This document shows, piece by piece, positions 56,750-64,000 of a stretch of 64,000 nucleotides of DNA. Each line of letters starts with the position of its first letter. Within the stretch, counting starts at the first letter, position 1. The notes under the pieces were generated by a model. It saw only the letters and a list, made by a program, of their open reading frames with translations. It did not search any database and was not told the DNA's origin. This stretch comes from Hyphomonadaceae bacterium TMED5 (GTDB lineage Bacteria > Pseudomonadota > Alphaproteobacteria > Caulobacterales > Hyphomonadaceae), in the NCBI GenBank assembly GCA_002173095.1, contig NHBK01000009.1, positions 744,001 to 808,000 of the forward strand, read 5' to 3'. A program made the position numbers and the translations under genes.

Positions 56750-57109
56750 ATGATGAAATGGTTTAAAACGGCGTTTGCGGCAGTCATTGCCGGTGCCGCT
56801 CTACTAATGTCACCTTTCGTCGCGCCAGCTATGGCGCTCGATCCGATTATCGAGCGTGCCATGGATCAGGGCGTCGTCGGTGAGCGCATTGACGGTTATC
56901 TTGGGATCATCTCAGGCGCGGATGCAGCTGTGTCCCGCAAGGTTGATGAGATCAATGCCGGCCGCCGTGCAGCCTATGCAAATATGGCCTCACGTGAGGG
57001 TGTGAACCTGACGGACGTTGCGCGTCTCACGGGTGAGCGTCTGGTCGCGGCTCAGCCGTCTGGTCATTATGTATATGATGACACGGGCCGTTGGGTCATT
57101 GTTCCCTGA
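56750..57109 (+). CDS. ydbL: YdbL family (DUF1318) protein
   Basis: A 119-residue secreted protein with a signal peptide (AVIAGAALLMSPFVAPAMA) and the DUF1318 body (GVVGERIDGYLGI, VDEINAGRRAAYANMA, HYVYDDTGRW). In E. coli YdbL works as a chaperone-like partner for YdbH-YnbE. ATG at 56750 has GGAG five bases upstream. Confidence 0.92.
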   Translation: MMKWFKTAFAAVIAGAALLMSPFVAPAMALDPIIERAMDQGVVGERIDGYLGIISGADAAVSRKVDEINAGRRAAYANMASREGVNLTDVARLTGERLVAAQPSGHYVYDDTGRWVIVP

Positions 57110-57112
57110 TTA

Positions 57113-57364
57113 ATGCTTAAACGTATTCTGATCATCTCCGGTCTCGGGTTTGGAGTTTTCCTGCTCGGGGTCGGAGTGGTTCATTTTTCTGGCTTTGCTG
57201 GCCCGTCCTTCATGACGGGGCATGGGTGGTTTGCATTTCCTACCGCCAGTTTCCTTTGCGTGCTTCTTTCATCAGGACTGTTTGCACTGGCTTTTTTCAG
57301 CGCGCGCACAGGTCGGGATGAAATTTCTGACCTGAGTGAAGATTCCTCTTCCGTAAATCGTTGA
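57113..57364 (+). CDS. Small membrane protein of unknown function
   Basis: An 83-residue protein with two hydrophobic segments (ILIISGLGFGVFLLGVGVV and ASFLCVLLSSGLFALAFF) and a short acidic tail. It starts 3 bp after ydbL and is probably the fourth gene of that operon. I recognise no family. Confidence 0.65.
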   Translation: MLKRILIISGLGFGVFLLGVGVVHFSGFAGPSFMTGHGWFAFPTASFLCVLLSSGLFALAFFSARTGRDEISDLSEDSSSVNR

Positions 57365-57494
57365 CGAATCGGTTAGTTTCTCTGTCGTAAACGAACAGGC
57401 GCGCTCGCGCGCTATTTCTGAAAACACGTTTTGTCATCCGCCCGCCATTCGCCTTCGTGCCGACGGACGGAGCAAATGAGAGGATACTCAGCTC

Positions 57495-58124
57495 ATGCTG
57501 CTCGAACCAAACCGGCTCGCATCTTATCTGGCATCTAAAATCTGCCATGACCTTGTATCGCCTGTCGGCGCGGCGTCATCGGCGCTGGAATTCATGCAGG
57601 ACAGTTCTGCGCAGGATATGCGCGAGCAGGCTGAACAATTGCTGGAACAGAGCACATCACGTTCGCTCGCACGTCTCCAGTTTCTTCGCTACGCTTTCGG
57701 CTCTATGGGCATGTCTCACGGCAATGCAGAGCTTCACGAAGCCAAGTCCATTGCAGAAGGTTATGTCGCATCCCACAAAGGTGAGATCGAATGGAACATC
57801 AATAATGCCAGCCTGTCCTTTGCACAGGTTCGCGTGATGATGAATCTGATCATGCTTGGCCTGGCATCTTTGTCGCGTGATGGGACGATTAAAGTCACCA
57901 TGGATCAGACCGACACTCTGGCAATTGAAGTCGTGGCAACCGGCCGTCGGGCGCGTCTTGGTCCGGATGTGCGCGCTGCACTTGAAAACAAAGAACCAGA
58001 AGATGGCTGGGACCCACGCACCATTCAGCCATACTTCACAACGATGATTATTGACGAGCTTGGTGGCAAGTTCAGCTTTGACGTCGCTGAAGAAGAAATC
58101 ACCTTCATTGCATCTGGACTGTAA
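57495..58124 (+). CDS. chpT: Histidine phosphotransferase ChpT
   Basis: A 209-residue protein with a kinase-like dimer fold but no ATP-binding site. The phosphoacceptor His lies in ASKICHDLVSPVGA (His 19). In Caulobacter ChpT transfers phosphate from CckA to CtrA and CpdR. Here it sits directly before the chemotaxis operon. The second half (AQVRVMMNLIML... RARLGPDV) is the degenerate ATPase-like domain typical of ChpT. Confidence 0.92.
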   Translation: MLLEPNRLASYLASKICHDLVSPVGAASSALEFMQDSSAQDMREQAEQLLEQSTSRSLARLQFLRYAFGSMGMSHGNAELHEAKSIAEGYVASHKGEIEWNINNASLSFAQVRVMMNLIMLGLASLSRDGTIKVTMDQTDTLAIEVVATGRRARLGPDVRAALENKEPEDGWDPRTIQPYFTTMIIDELGGKFSFDVAEEEITFIASGL

Positions 58125-58143
58125 CTGTCCTTGATCTGCTTTT

Positions 58144-58177
58144 GCAGGGGACTTGCCTCAAAAGGTGACTCCCCTGC
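58144..58177 (+). other. Hairpin between chpT and cheA
   Basis: GCAGGGGA/TCCCCTGC (8 bp), with an inner CCT/AGG pair and a 4x4 internal loop. No U tract, so it is a weak terminator or a processed-end structure. Confidence 0.5.
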
Positions 58178-58288
58178 TCGGTTTAAGAGATACCGAAATT
58201 ATATTGCTGCGTGAAAGCTTTTTTTTAACGTAGTTCGTGCATGCTCCATCCCAACTGAACAACAACAATAATTGATCAGGTGGGCTGC

Positions 58289-61069
58289 ATGGACGACCTA
58301 TTAAGTGAATTTCTCACGGAAACCGCCGAATCCCTGGAGGTGATCGACTCCGAACTGGTTCGCTTCGAAGCTGAACCGAACGATCAGGGTATTCTGAATA
58401 ACGTTTTCCGTCTTGTGCACACGATCAAAGGCACGTGCGGCTTTCTGGGGCTTCCGCGCCTTGAAGCTGTCGCACACGCTGGCGAAACACTGCTCGGAAA
58501 GTTCCGGGATGGCACGATTGAGGTTACGCCTCCGCTGGTGACACTGGTCCTTGAATCCATCGACCAGATTAAAGCTCTGCTGGCACATCTGGAAAATCAC
58601 GAAACTGAACCAGAGGGCAGCGACGCCGACCTGATCGGTCGTCTTGAAGACGCGTCTGAAGGTAAGCTTTCCGGGGCTGCTCCTGCTAAGGATGAGACTA
58701 AAGTCGAAGCTAAAGCTGAAGCTGCTGATTCACCAAAAGCAGACGAGAGCGCTAAGAAACCGCGCCCGGATAATCTTGCTGAGGATGTGCGCTGGGATGA
58801 AGATCTTGGCCGCGAACTGCGTCCGGGTGAAGTGTCTCTTGCCGAGCTGGAAGCTGCTTTCGCGTCTGTTGAAGTTGAAGACTTCTCCAATCCGCCAGAT
58901 CACGACGAACAAGCTGCTGTTGAAGCTGAGCCTGTCGAAGAGGCCAAGCCTGCTGCTGCGGCTGCGACCTCTGCAATTGATGCAGTTGCAGACATTGCTG
59001 CTGACCTCGCTGCAAATGATACAGATGCGCATCCGGGTGCGCCGCGTGTCAGCCAGTCCATCCGCGTGAATGTAGATGTGCTCGAGCACCTTATGAACAT
59101 GGTGTCTGAGCTCGTTCTGACCCGCAACCAACTGCTGCAGATGGTTCGCACAATGGACGATTCAGAGTTCAAAACGCCGCTGCAACGCCTGTCTAATGTA
59201 ACAGGTGAGCTTCAGGATGCTGTCATGCAGACCCGCATGCAGCCAATCGGCAATGCGTGGAAGAAAATTCCTCGTATTGTTCGTGATGCGTCTCACGACC
59301 TGAACAAGAAAATCAAACTGGTTATGGAAGGTGATCAGACCGAGCTTGACCGTCAGGTCCTCGAGCTGATCCGCGATCCGCTGACCCATATGATCCGCAA
59401 TTCCTGCGACCACGCAATTGAGCTGCCGTCTGACCGTCTGGCCGTCGGTAAGCCGGAAGAGGGCACAATCACTCTGCGTGCGTTCCATGAAGGTGGTCAC
59501 ATCATTATCGAGCTGAACGATGATGGTGCCGGTCTTCGCACCGCACGCATTCGTCAGAAAGCGATCGAAAACGGCGTCATTTCTGCAGATGAAGCAGACA
59601 GCATGACGGAACAGCAGATCCATCGCCTGATCTTCGCGCCTGGCTTCTCTACAGCTGAGAAAGTCACGAACCTCTCCGGTCGCGGCGTAGGTATGGACGT
59701 TGTTCGCACGAACATCGAACTCATCGGTGGCGCAGTTGATCTGGTGTCTCGTGAAGGTGAAGGCACAACGTTTGCCATCAAAATTCCACTCACACTGGCG
59801 ATTGTTTCTGCGCTTATCGTCGGAGCACGCGGCCAGCGCTTTGCTGTGCCTCAGCTCTCTGTTGTTGAGCTGGTTCGCACCGGCTCTAACAGCGATAACC
59901 GCATCGAATCCATCAACGGTACGAAAGTGCTTCGTCTGCGTGATCGTCTTCTGCCGGTCATGCCATTGTCTTCCGCGCTCAAACTGGACGCTGAAGAGGA
60001 CGAAAAGTCCAACCGTTTCGTCATTGTTATGCAGGTTGCGTCTCAGCGCTTCGGTCTGGTGGTCGACGAAGTCTTCGATACCGAAGAAATCGTGGTCAAA
60101 CCAATCTCCAGCGTTCTGCGCGATGTGACTGAGTATTCCGGCTCCACCATTCTGGGTGATGGCTCCGTGATCATGATCCTTGATCCGAATGGCATCTCCA
60201 AACTGGCAGCCTTCGACAAATCAACAGCAGGTGCCAAGCCAGTGGTTGAACAAGCTAAGAAATCCGTTGCGCGCGGTGAGAAGAAAACGAGCCTGCTCGT
60301 CTTCTCTGCGGGTGCGGCTGAACCGAAAGCCTGCCCACTGTCTCTCGTCACACGTCTTGAAGAGATCGAAGTCGATCGCTTCGAAATGACGAATAAAGGA
60401 CCTGTGGTTCAGTATCGTGGCCAGCTCATGCCGGTTATCCCGATGTCTGGCAGCCTGATGGCGAACGAGGAAGGCCGTCAGCCGGTTCTCGTGGTCAATA
60501 ATGGTGACAGCGTTGTCGGTATCGGTGTGGATCGCGTCCTCGACATCACTGAAGACGTGCTTCGCATCTCTATCGGCGATGAATCTCCGGGCGTTCTCGG
60601 CACGGCGGTTATCGACGGCAAGGCGACAGAAGTTATCGATATCGGTCACTTCCTCAGCCAGGTTGACTTTGACTGGGCTGAAGCAATGTCTGAAGGCCCG
60701 AAAGAGCCGAAATCTCTTCTGCTCTTCGAAAGCCATGACTTCTTCCGCAATATGCTGGCACCGCTTCTTGAAGCCTCCGGCTATCGCGTGACGACTGTGT
60801 CTTCTGCTGAAGAAGCGATCGCATCTGACATCGAACCAAGCGACTTTGATGTTGTCCTTGCGGACATCGACAATGACGCCGAAGCACGCCGCTTCATGGA
60901 AAAACTGTCTACGGATGCAGATTGGGGCGACGTTCCACGCATCGCAATGTCAAACAATCAGAGCAAGCTCGCTGCGCCAGACTTTGCCGGATGTGTCCGC
61001 AAATCTGACCGTCACGGACTTCTCGCAGTACTCGATCAAACTGCTAGCCTTAAAGGACAAGCCGCATGA
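58289..61069 (+). CDS. cheA: Chemotaxis kinase CheA with second CheW-like domain and degenerate receiver
   Basis: A 926-residue CheA. Order: Hpt P1 (phosphoacceptor His in LVHTIKGTCGFLGL, about residue 46), a long acidic linker (about 120-245), dimerisation P3, the ATPase P4 (IRNSCDHAIE, LNDDGAGL, FSTAEKVTNLSGRGVGMDVVR), the CheW-like P5 (about 510-650), a second CheW-like domain (about 665-780), and a C-terminal receiver (about 805-926) in which the usual acidic pair is replaced (LLFESHDFFR) while the Asp in VLADIDND remains. The receiver is likely a non-phosphorylated interaction domain. It overlaps cheW by four bases. Confidence 0.95.
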   Translation: MDDLLSEFLTETAESLEVIDSELVRFEAEPNDQGILNNVFRLVHTIKGTCGFLGLPRLEAVAHAGETLLGKFRDGTIEVTPPLVTLVLESIDQIKALLAHLENHETEPEGSDADLIGRLEDASEGKLSGAAPAKDETKVEAKAEAADSPKADESAKKPRPDNLAEDVRWDEDLGRELRPGEVSLAELEAAFASVEVEDFSNPPDHDEQAAVEAEPVEEAKPAAAAATSAIDAVADIAADLAANDTDAHPGAPRVSQSIRVNVDVLEHLMNMVSELVLTRNQLLQMVRTMDDSEFKTPLQRLSNVTGELQDAVMQTRMQPIGNAWKKIPRIVRDASHDLNKKIKLVMEGDQTELDRQVLELIRDPLTHMIRNSCDHAIELPSDRLAVGKPEEGTITLRAFHEGGHIIIELNDDGAGLRTARIRQKAIENGVISADEADSMTEQQIHRLIFAPGFSTAEKVTNLSGRGVGMDVVRTNIELIGGAVDLVSREGEGTTFAIKIPLTLAIVSALIVGARGQRFAVPQLSVVELVRTGSNSDNRIESINGTKVLRLRDRLLPVMPLSSALKLDAEEDEKSNRFVIVMQVASQRFGLVVDEVFDTEEIVVKPISSVLRDVTEYSGSTILGDGSVIMILDPNGISKLAAFDKSTAGAKPVVEQAKKSVARGEKKTSLLVFSAGAAEPKACPLSLVTRLEEIEVDRFEMTNKGPVVQYRGQLMPVIPMSGSLMANEEGRQPVLVVNNGDSVVGIGVDRVLDITEDVLRISIGDESPGVLGTAVIDGKATEVIDIGHFLSQVDFDWAEAMSEGPKEPKSLLLFESHDFFRNMLAPLLEASGYRVTTVSSAEEAIASDIEPSDFDVVLADIDNDAEARRFMEKLSTDADWGDVPRIAMSNNQSKLAAPDFAGCVRKSDRHGLLAVLDQTASLKGQAA

Positions 61070-61527
61070 GCAGCACAGAATATATCACGCTCTGGATTGG
61101 TGGACAGCTTTTCGGCGCTTCGGTAGCGCGCATTCACGACGTGTTCGCGCCAACATCCATCACGCCGGTTCCACTGGGTCCAAAAGAAGTTGCAGGTCTT
61201 CTCAATCTGCGTGGCCGTATCGTAACCGCGATCGACTCCCGCTCGCGTCTCGGTCTGCCGCCACGCGATAAAGATGCCAGCATCATGGCCATTGGTATTG
61301 AAAAGGGCGCTGAGTCCTTCGGCCTCATCATTGATGAAGTTGGTGAAGTAATGACGCTTCAGGATGCTGACCGCGAAGATACGCCAGCGAATCTGGAGCC
61401 TGTATGGGCGCAGATCGCATCAGGTGTCTATCGCCTGGAAGACCGCCTTCTGGTCGTCATTGATATTGATAAAATTTTGGCATTTGAAACGGACGCAGAT
61501 TCGGACCGTGGTTCAAAAGCCGCGTAA
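61066..61527 (+). CDS. cheW: Chemotaxis coupling protein CheW
   Basis: A 153-residue CheW with the SH3-like fold (YITLWIGGQLFGASVARIHDV, LLNLRGRIVTAIDSR, GLIIDEVGEVM). It links receptors to CheA. It overlaps cheA by four bases and precedes cheY by 20 bp. Confidence 0.95.
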   Translation: MSSTEYITLWIGGQLFGASVARIHDVFAPTSITPVPLGPKEVAGLLNLRGRIVTAIDSRSRLGLPPRDKDASIMAIGIEKGAESFGLIIDEVGEVMTLQDADREDTPANLEPVWAQIASGVYRLEDRLLVVIDIDKILAFETDADSDRGSKAA

Positions 61528-61547
61528 TGCGCTGAAAGGGAAGAAAA

Positions 61548-61913
61548 ATGAAGCGGTGTTTGATTGTTGATGACTCTCGCGTCGTAAGAAAAGTGGCCCG
61601 CCGCATTGTTGAGGATCTCGACTTCGCTACGGAAGAGGCTGCAGACGGAAACGAAGCTCTGACAGCGTGCCGTAATCACATGCCGGATGCCGTACTTCTC
61701 GACTGGAACATGCCAGTCATGAACGGCATCGACTTCCTTCGCGCTCTGCGTCGTGAGCCGGGCGGCGAGTCTCCGATTGTCGTGTTCTGCACGACCGAGA
61801 ACGATATGGATCACATTGCTGAGGCAATTCGTTCCGGTGCGAACGAATACATTATGAAGCCTTTCGACAGCGAGATTATTCAATCGAAGTTCGCCGAAGT
61901 CGGCCTGGTCTGA
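61548..61913 (+). CDS. cheY: Response regulator CheY
   Basis: A 121-residue receiver: LIVDDSRVV, phosphoacceptor Asp in LLDWNMP, Thr in FCTTEN and Lys in YIMKPF. It carries the signal to the flagellar switch. GGGAAG is just upstream. Confidence 0.95.
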   Translation: MKRCLIVDDSRVVRKVARRIVEDLDFATEEAADGNEALTACRNHMPDAVLLDWNMPVMNGIDFLRALRREPGGESPIVVFCTTENDMDHIAEAIRSGANEYIMKPFDSEIIQSKFAEVGLV

Positions 61914-61923
61914 GGGTCGTTAA

Positions 61924-63066
61924 ATGGCCACAGCCTTCAACATAAAACCCCAGACCGGGGCACCAATCCGCGTACAGCTGATTGATGACAGCGCCGTCGT
62001 GCGCGGTCTCACTCGGCGGTGGCTGACCGGTGTCGATGGTATCGAGCTTATTGTCGTCAGTGCTGACGGCATGGCCGGGGTTGCTGATGCGATCAAGCAT
62101 AAGCCAGACATCATCATTCTTGATGTTGAAATGCCGCGTATGGATGGGCTTGAGGCTCTGCCGCACCTTCGTCGTGCTGCGCCTAAAGCCAAGATCATCA
62201 TGGCTTCAACGCTCACCCATAAGGGCGCGAATGTCACCATTCAGGCGCTTTCCAAGGGTGCAACGGACTATCTGCCGAAACCAGAAGCGAGCCAGCTTGG
62301 CGGCGCAGAAGCGTATCGGGATGGTCTGATCGAGAAAATCCGGCTTTTGGGCCGTCCAGAGGAATCCAAGCGCGCCTTCCCTGCGCCTCAGCCTCTGCGA
62401 CCGGTGTCCATGAAGCCGAACGAAGCGCCGCGCCCGGCTATTCAGATTCCAAAGACGCCAGAGCTTCGTAAAGCGCCAACCCGCTGGAACAAGCCTCAGG
62501 CAATTGTCGTGGCCAGTTCAACAGGTGGTCCGCAAGCGCTTCAGGCGGTTCTTCCGGAGCTTTGTAAGAAAACTGATCTGCCAATTCTGGTCGTACAGCA
62601 TATGCCGCCGACCTTTACGTCTATTCTGGCTGATCACCTTAACGCCACCTGTAGCCACGAGGTTTCCGAGGCCAAACAGGGTGAGCCAGTCGCTCGCAAT
62701 CATGTTTATATTGCGCCGGGCGGCTTCCACATGGTGGTTGAGAAAAAAGGGGCGACCAATACAATTGGTCTTAATCAGGACCCTCAGGTTAATTTCTGCC
62801 GTCCAGCGGCAGATGTGTTGTTCAACTCTGCGGCCCGTGTGTATGGCGGGGCTTTAAGCGCAGTCGTTCTCACGGGGATGGGGGCTGATGGATGTCAGGG
62901 CGTCGCCACGATCGTTGATCAGGGCGGGCGGTCTTTCGTCCAGGACCAGAAATCCAGTGTTGTCTGGGGTATGCCAGGTGCGGTTTACAATGCCGGCCTT
63001 GCACATTCTGTCCATCCGCTGAACGAAATTGCTGACGCAGTCGGCAAATCACTTCATGGAGTATAG
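61924..63066 (+). CDS. cheB: Chemotaxis glutamate methylesterase CheB
   Basis: A 380-residue CheB. Receiver with LIDDSAVVRG and IIILDVEMPRMDG; methylesterase with the triad Ser in ASSTGGPQAL, His in VVQHMPPTF and Asp in GMGADGCQG. It removes receptor methyl groups during adaptation, opposing CheR. Confidence 0.96.
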   Translation: MATAFNIKPQTGAPIRVQLIDDSAVVRGLTRRWLTGVDGIELIVVSADGMAGVADAIKHKPDIIILDVEMPRMDGLEALPHLRRAAPKAKIIMASTLTHKGANVTIQALSKGATDYLPKPEASQLGGAEAYRDGLIEKIRLLGRPEESKRAFPAPQPLRPVSMKPNEAPRPAIQIPKTPELRKAPTRWNKPQAIVVASSTGGPQALQAVLPELCKKTDLPILVVQHMPPTFTSILADHLNATCSHEVSEAKQGEPVARNHVYIAPGGFHMVVEKKGATNTIGLNQDPQVNFCRPAADVLFNSAARVYGGALSAVVLTGMGADGCQGVATIVDQGGRSFVQDQKSSVVWGMPGAVYNAGLAHSVHPLNEIADAVGKSLHGV

Positions 63067-63068
63067 GC

Positions 63069-63926
63069 ATGAACCAGACTGATTTTGATTTTGTGACGTC
63101 TGAGCTGAAACGCCGATCCGGTATCGTGGTGGGGCGCGATAAGCTCTATTTGCTCGAAAGCCGTCTTTCTCCGATCGCCCGTAAGGAAGGTCTGGAATCC
63201 GTCGAGGAGCTGATTGGCATGGCGCGTCGTCGTCGCGACGAAGGTCTGATGAAGACCATCGTTGATGCAATGACGACGAACGAGACCTTCTTCTTCCGCG
63301 ATAGGACACCGTTCGATCACCTCGAACAGGCTGTCCTGCCGCAACTTCGCGAAAAGCGTCCGGGCCAGCGTATCCGTATTCTGTGTGCGGCGTGCTCTAC
63401 AGGTCAGGAGCCTTATTCCATCGCGATGATGCTGGATCAGAACCCGGCCCTTACCGGTGGTGCACAGGTTGAGATCGTAGCGGTCGATATCTCTGATCGC
63501 GTTCTGGAAAAGGCGCGCGCAGGCATTTACAGCCAATTCGAAGTTCAACGTGGTCTGCCGATCCGCACGCTCATGTCTTACTTCACGCAACAGGGAGATG
63601 TCTGGAAGATTTCAGACACGATCCGCTCGAAAGTGTCGTTCAAGAATGTGAACCTGCTCGATCCGATGACCGCGCTGGGCAAGTTCGACATTGTCTTCTG
63701 CCGGAACGTGTTGATCTATTTCGACCTGCCAACCAAGCGAGACATTCTGAACCGCCTGTCTGCGCAGATGAATGATCAGAGCTTCCTCCTGCTCGGCGCT
63801 GCTGAGACAGTTGTGGGCGTGGTTGATACATTCTCTCCAAACAAAGCGCATCGCGGTCTCTATGAAAAAGCGGGCAAAGCCGGTGACGATACAGGCGCGC
63901 GCCGCGCAGGCTTCCGCGCCGCCTGA
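63069..63926 (+). CDS. cheR: Chemotaxis protein methyltransferase CheR
   Basis: A 285-residue SAM-dependent methyltransferase. The N-terminal helical domain (RSGIVVGRDKLYLLESRL) and AdoMet motif AACSTGQEPYSIAM, plus FCRNVLIYFD, are present. It methylates chemoreceptor glutamates. It starts 2 bp after cheB and is the last gene of the operon. Confidence 0.96.
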   Translation: MNQTDFDFVTSELKRRSGIVVGRDKLYLLESRLSPIARKEGLESVEELIGMARRRRDEGLMKTIVDAMTTNETFFFRDRTPFDHLEQAVLPQLREKRPGQRIRILCAACSTGQEPYSIAMMLDQNPALTGGAQVEIVAVDISDRVLEKARAGIYSQFEVQRGLPIRTLMSYFTQQGDVWKISDTIRSKVSFKNVNLLDPMTALGKFDIVFCRNVLIYFDLPTKRDILNRLSAQMNDQSFLLLGAAETVVGVVDTFSPNKAHRGLYEKAGKAGDDTGARRAGFRAA

Positions 63927-63951
63927 TAATAGAAATTCCAACCCATTTAAG

Positions 63952-63985
63952 AGCCCGGTCTTCAGCAATGAGACCGGGCTTTTTT
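63952..63985 (+). terminator. Terminator of the chemotaxis operon
   Basis: AGCCCGGTCT/AGACCGGGCT with a 9-base loop and five or six T. Confidence 0.92.
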
Positions 63986-64000
63986 GTATCAGTCTTTCGT

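Overview
The window reads as a chromosomal segment of an alphaproteobacterium of the Caulobacterales / Hyphomonadaceae type. The evidence is the gene order fliQ-fliR-flhB-cckA followed by recA and alaS, which matches my memory of the Caulobacter arrangement, together with chpT and a gene with the SpmX architecture. GC content looks moderate. I found no plasmid, transposon, IS element or CRISPR signature. The species cannot be fixed from the sequence alone.

Layout. 1-3.7 kb: a frameshifted, window-truncated sensor kinase, a divergent single-domain response regulator, a DUF1348 protein, and an AhpD-like enzyme divergent from a LysR regulator over a strong palindrome. 3.7-7.9 kb: the two methylmalonyl-CoA mutase subunits. 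8-12 kb: a bacterial GPP34 protein, a tiny ORF behind a Fur-like box, and a soluble GAF/PAS kinase with its response regulator. 12-15.7 kb: a nitronate monooxygenase, then a phage/GTA-derived cassette (DUF2793 protein with seven 44-residue repeats, a small ORF, a 3-TM holin). 15.7-25.5 kb: DUF3429, glycerol kinase, a porin split by an in-frame amber codon, two DUF885 metallopeptidase-like lipoproteins flanking a DsrE protein and a probable small RNA, and a D-2-hydroxyacid dehydrogenase.

25.5-35.9 kb: flagellar export genes and cckA, then recA, alaS, a GNAT enzyme, lipB and a SpoA-only FliN-like gene. 35.9-47.4 kb: tRNA-Leu(GAG) followed by a palindrome and a structured GC-rich patch, mgtE, an spmX-like gene with a very large acidic domain, a MarR/OmpR-type regulator/histidine kinase operon, ilvE, clpB and a His-rich secreted protein. 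47.6-57.4 kb: a soluble chemoreceptor, an SDR, an unknown secreted protein, SlyD-type FKBP, an M23 peptidase and the ydbH-ynbE-ydbL envelope operon. ynbE is only 59 codons long and starts with TTG. 57.5-63.9 kb: chpT and the chemotaxis operon cheA-cheW-cheY-cheB-cheR.

Functional thread. Both CckA and its phosphotransferase ChpT are here, beside flagellar export and chemotaxis genes and the SpmX-like polarity factor, so much of the window concerns cell cycle, polarity and motility. The least explained items are the small RNA candidate (22076-22188), the amber-split porin, the giant acidic domain of the SpmX-like protein, the Fur-box small ORF, and the DUF2793 propeller cassette whose ribosome binding site lies in a terminator-like hairpin.
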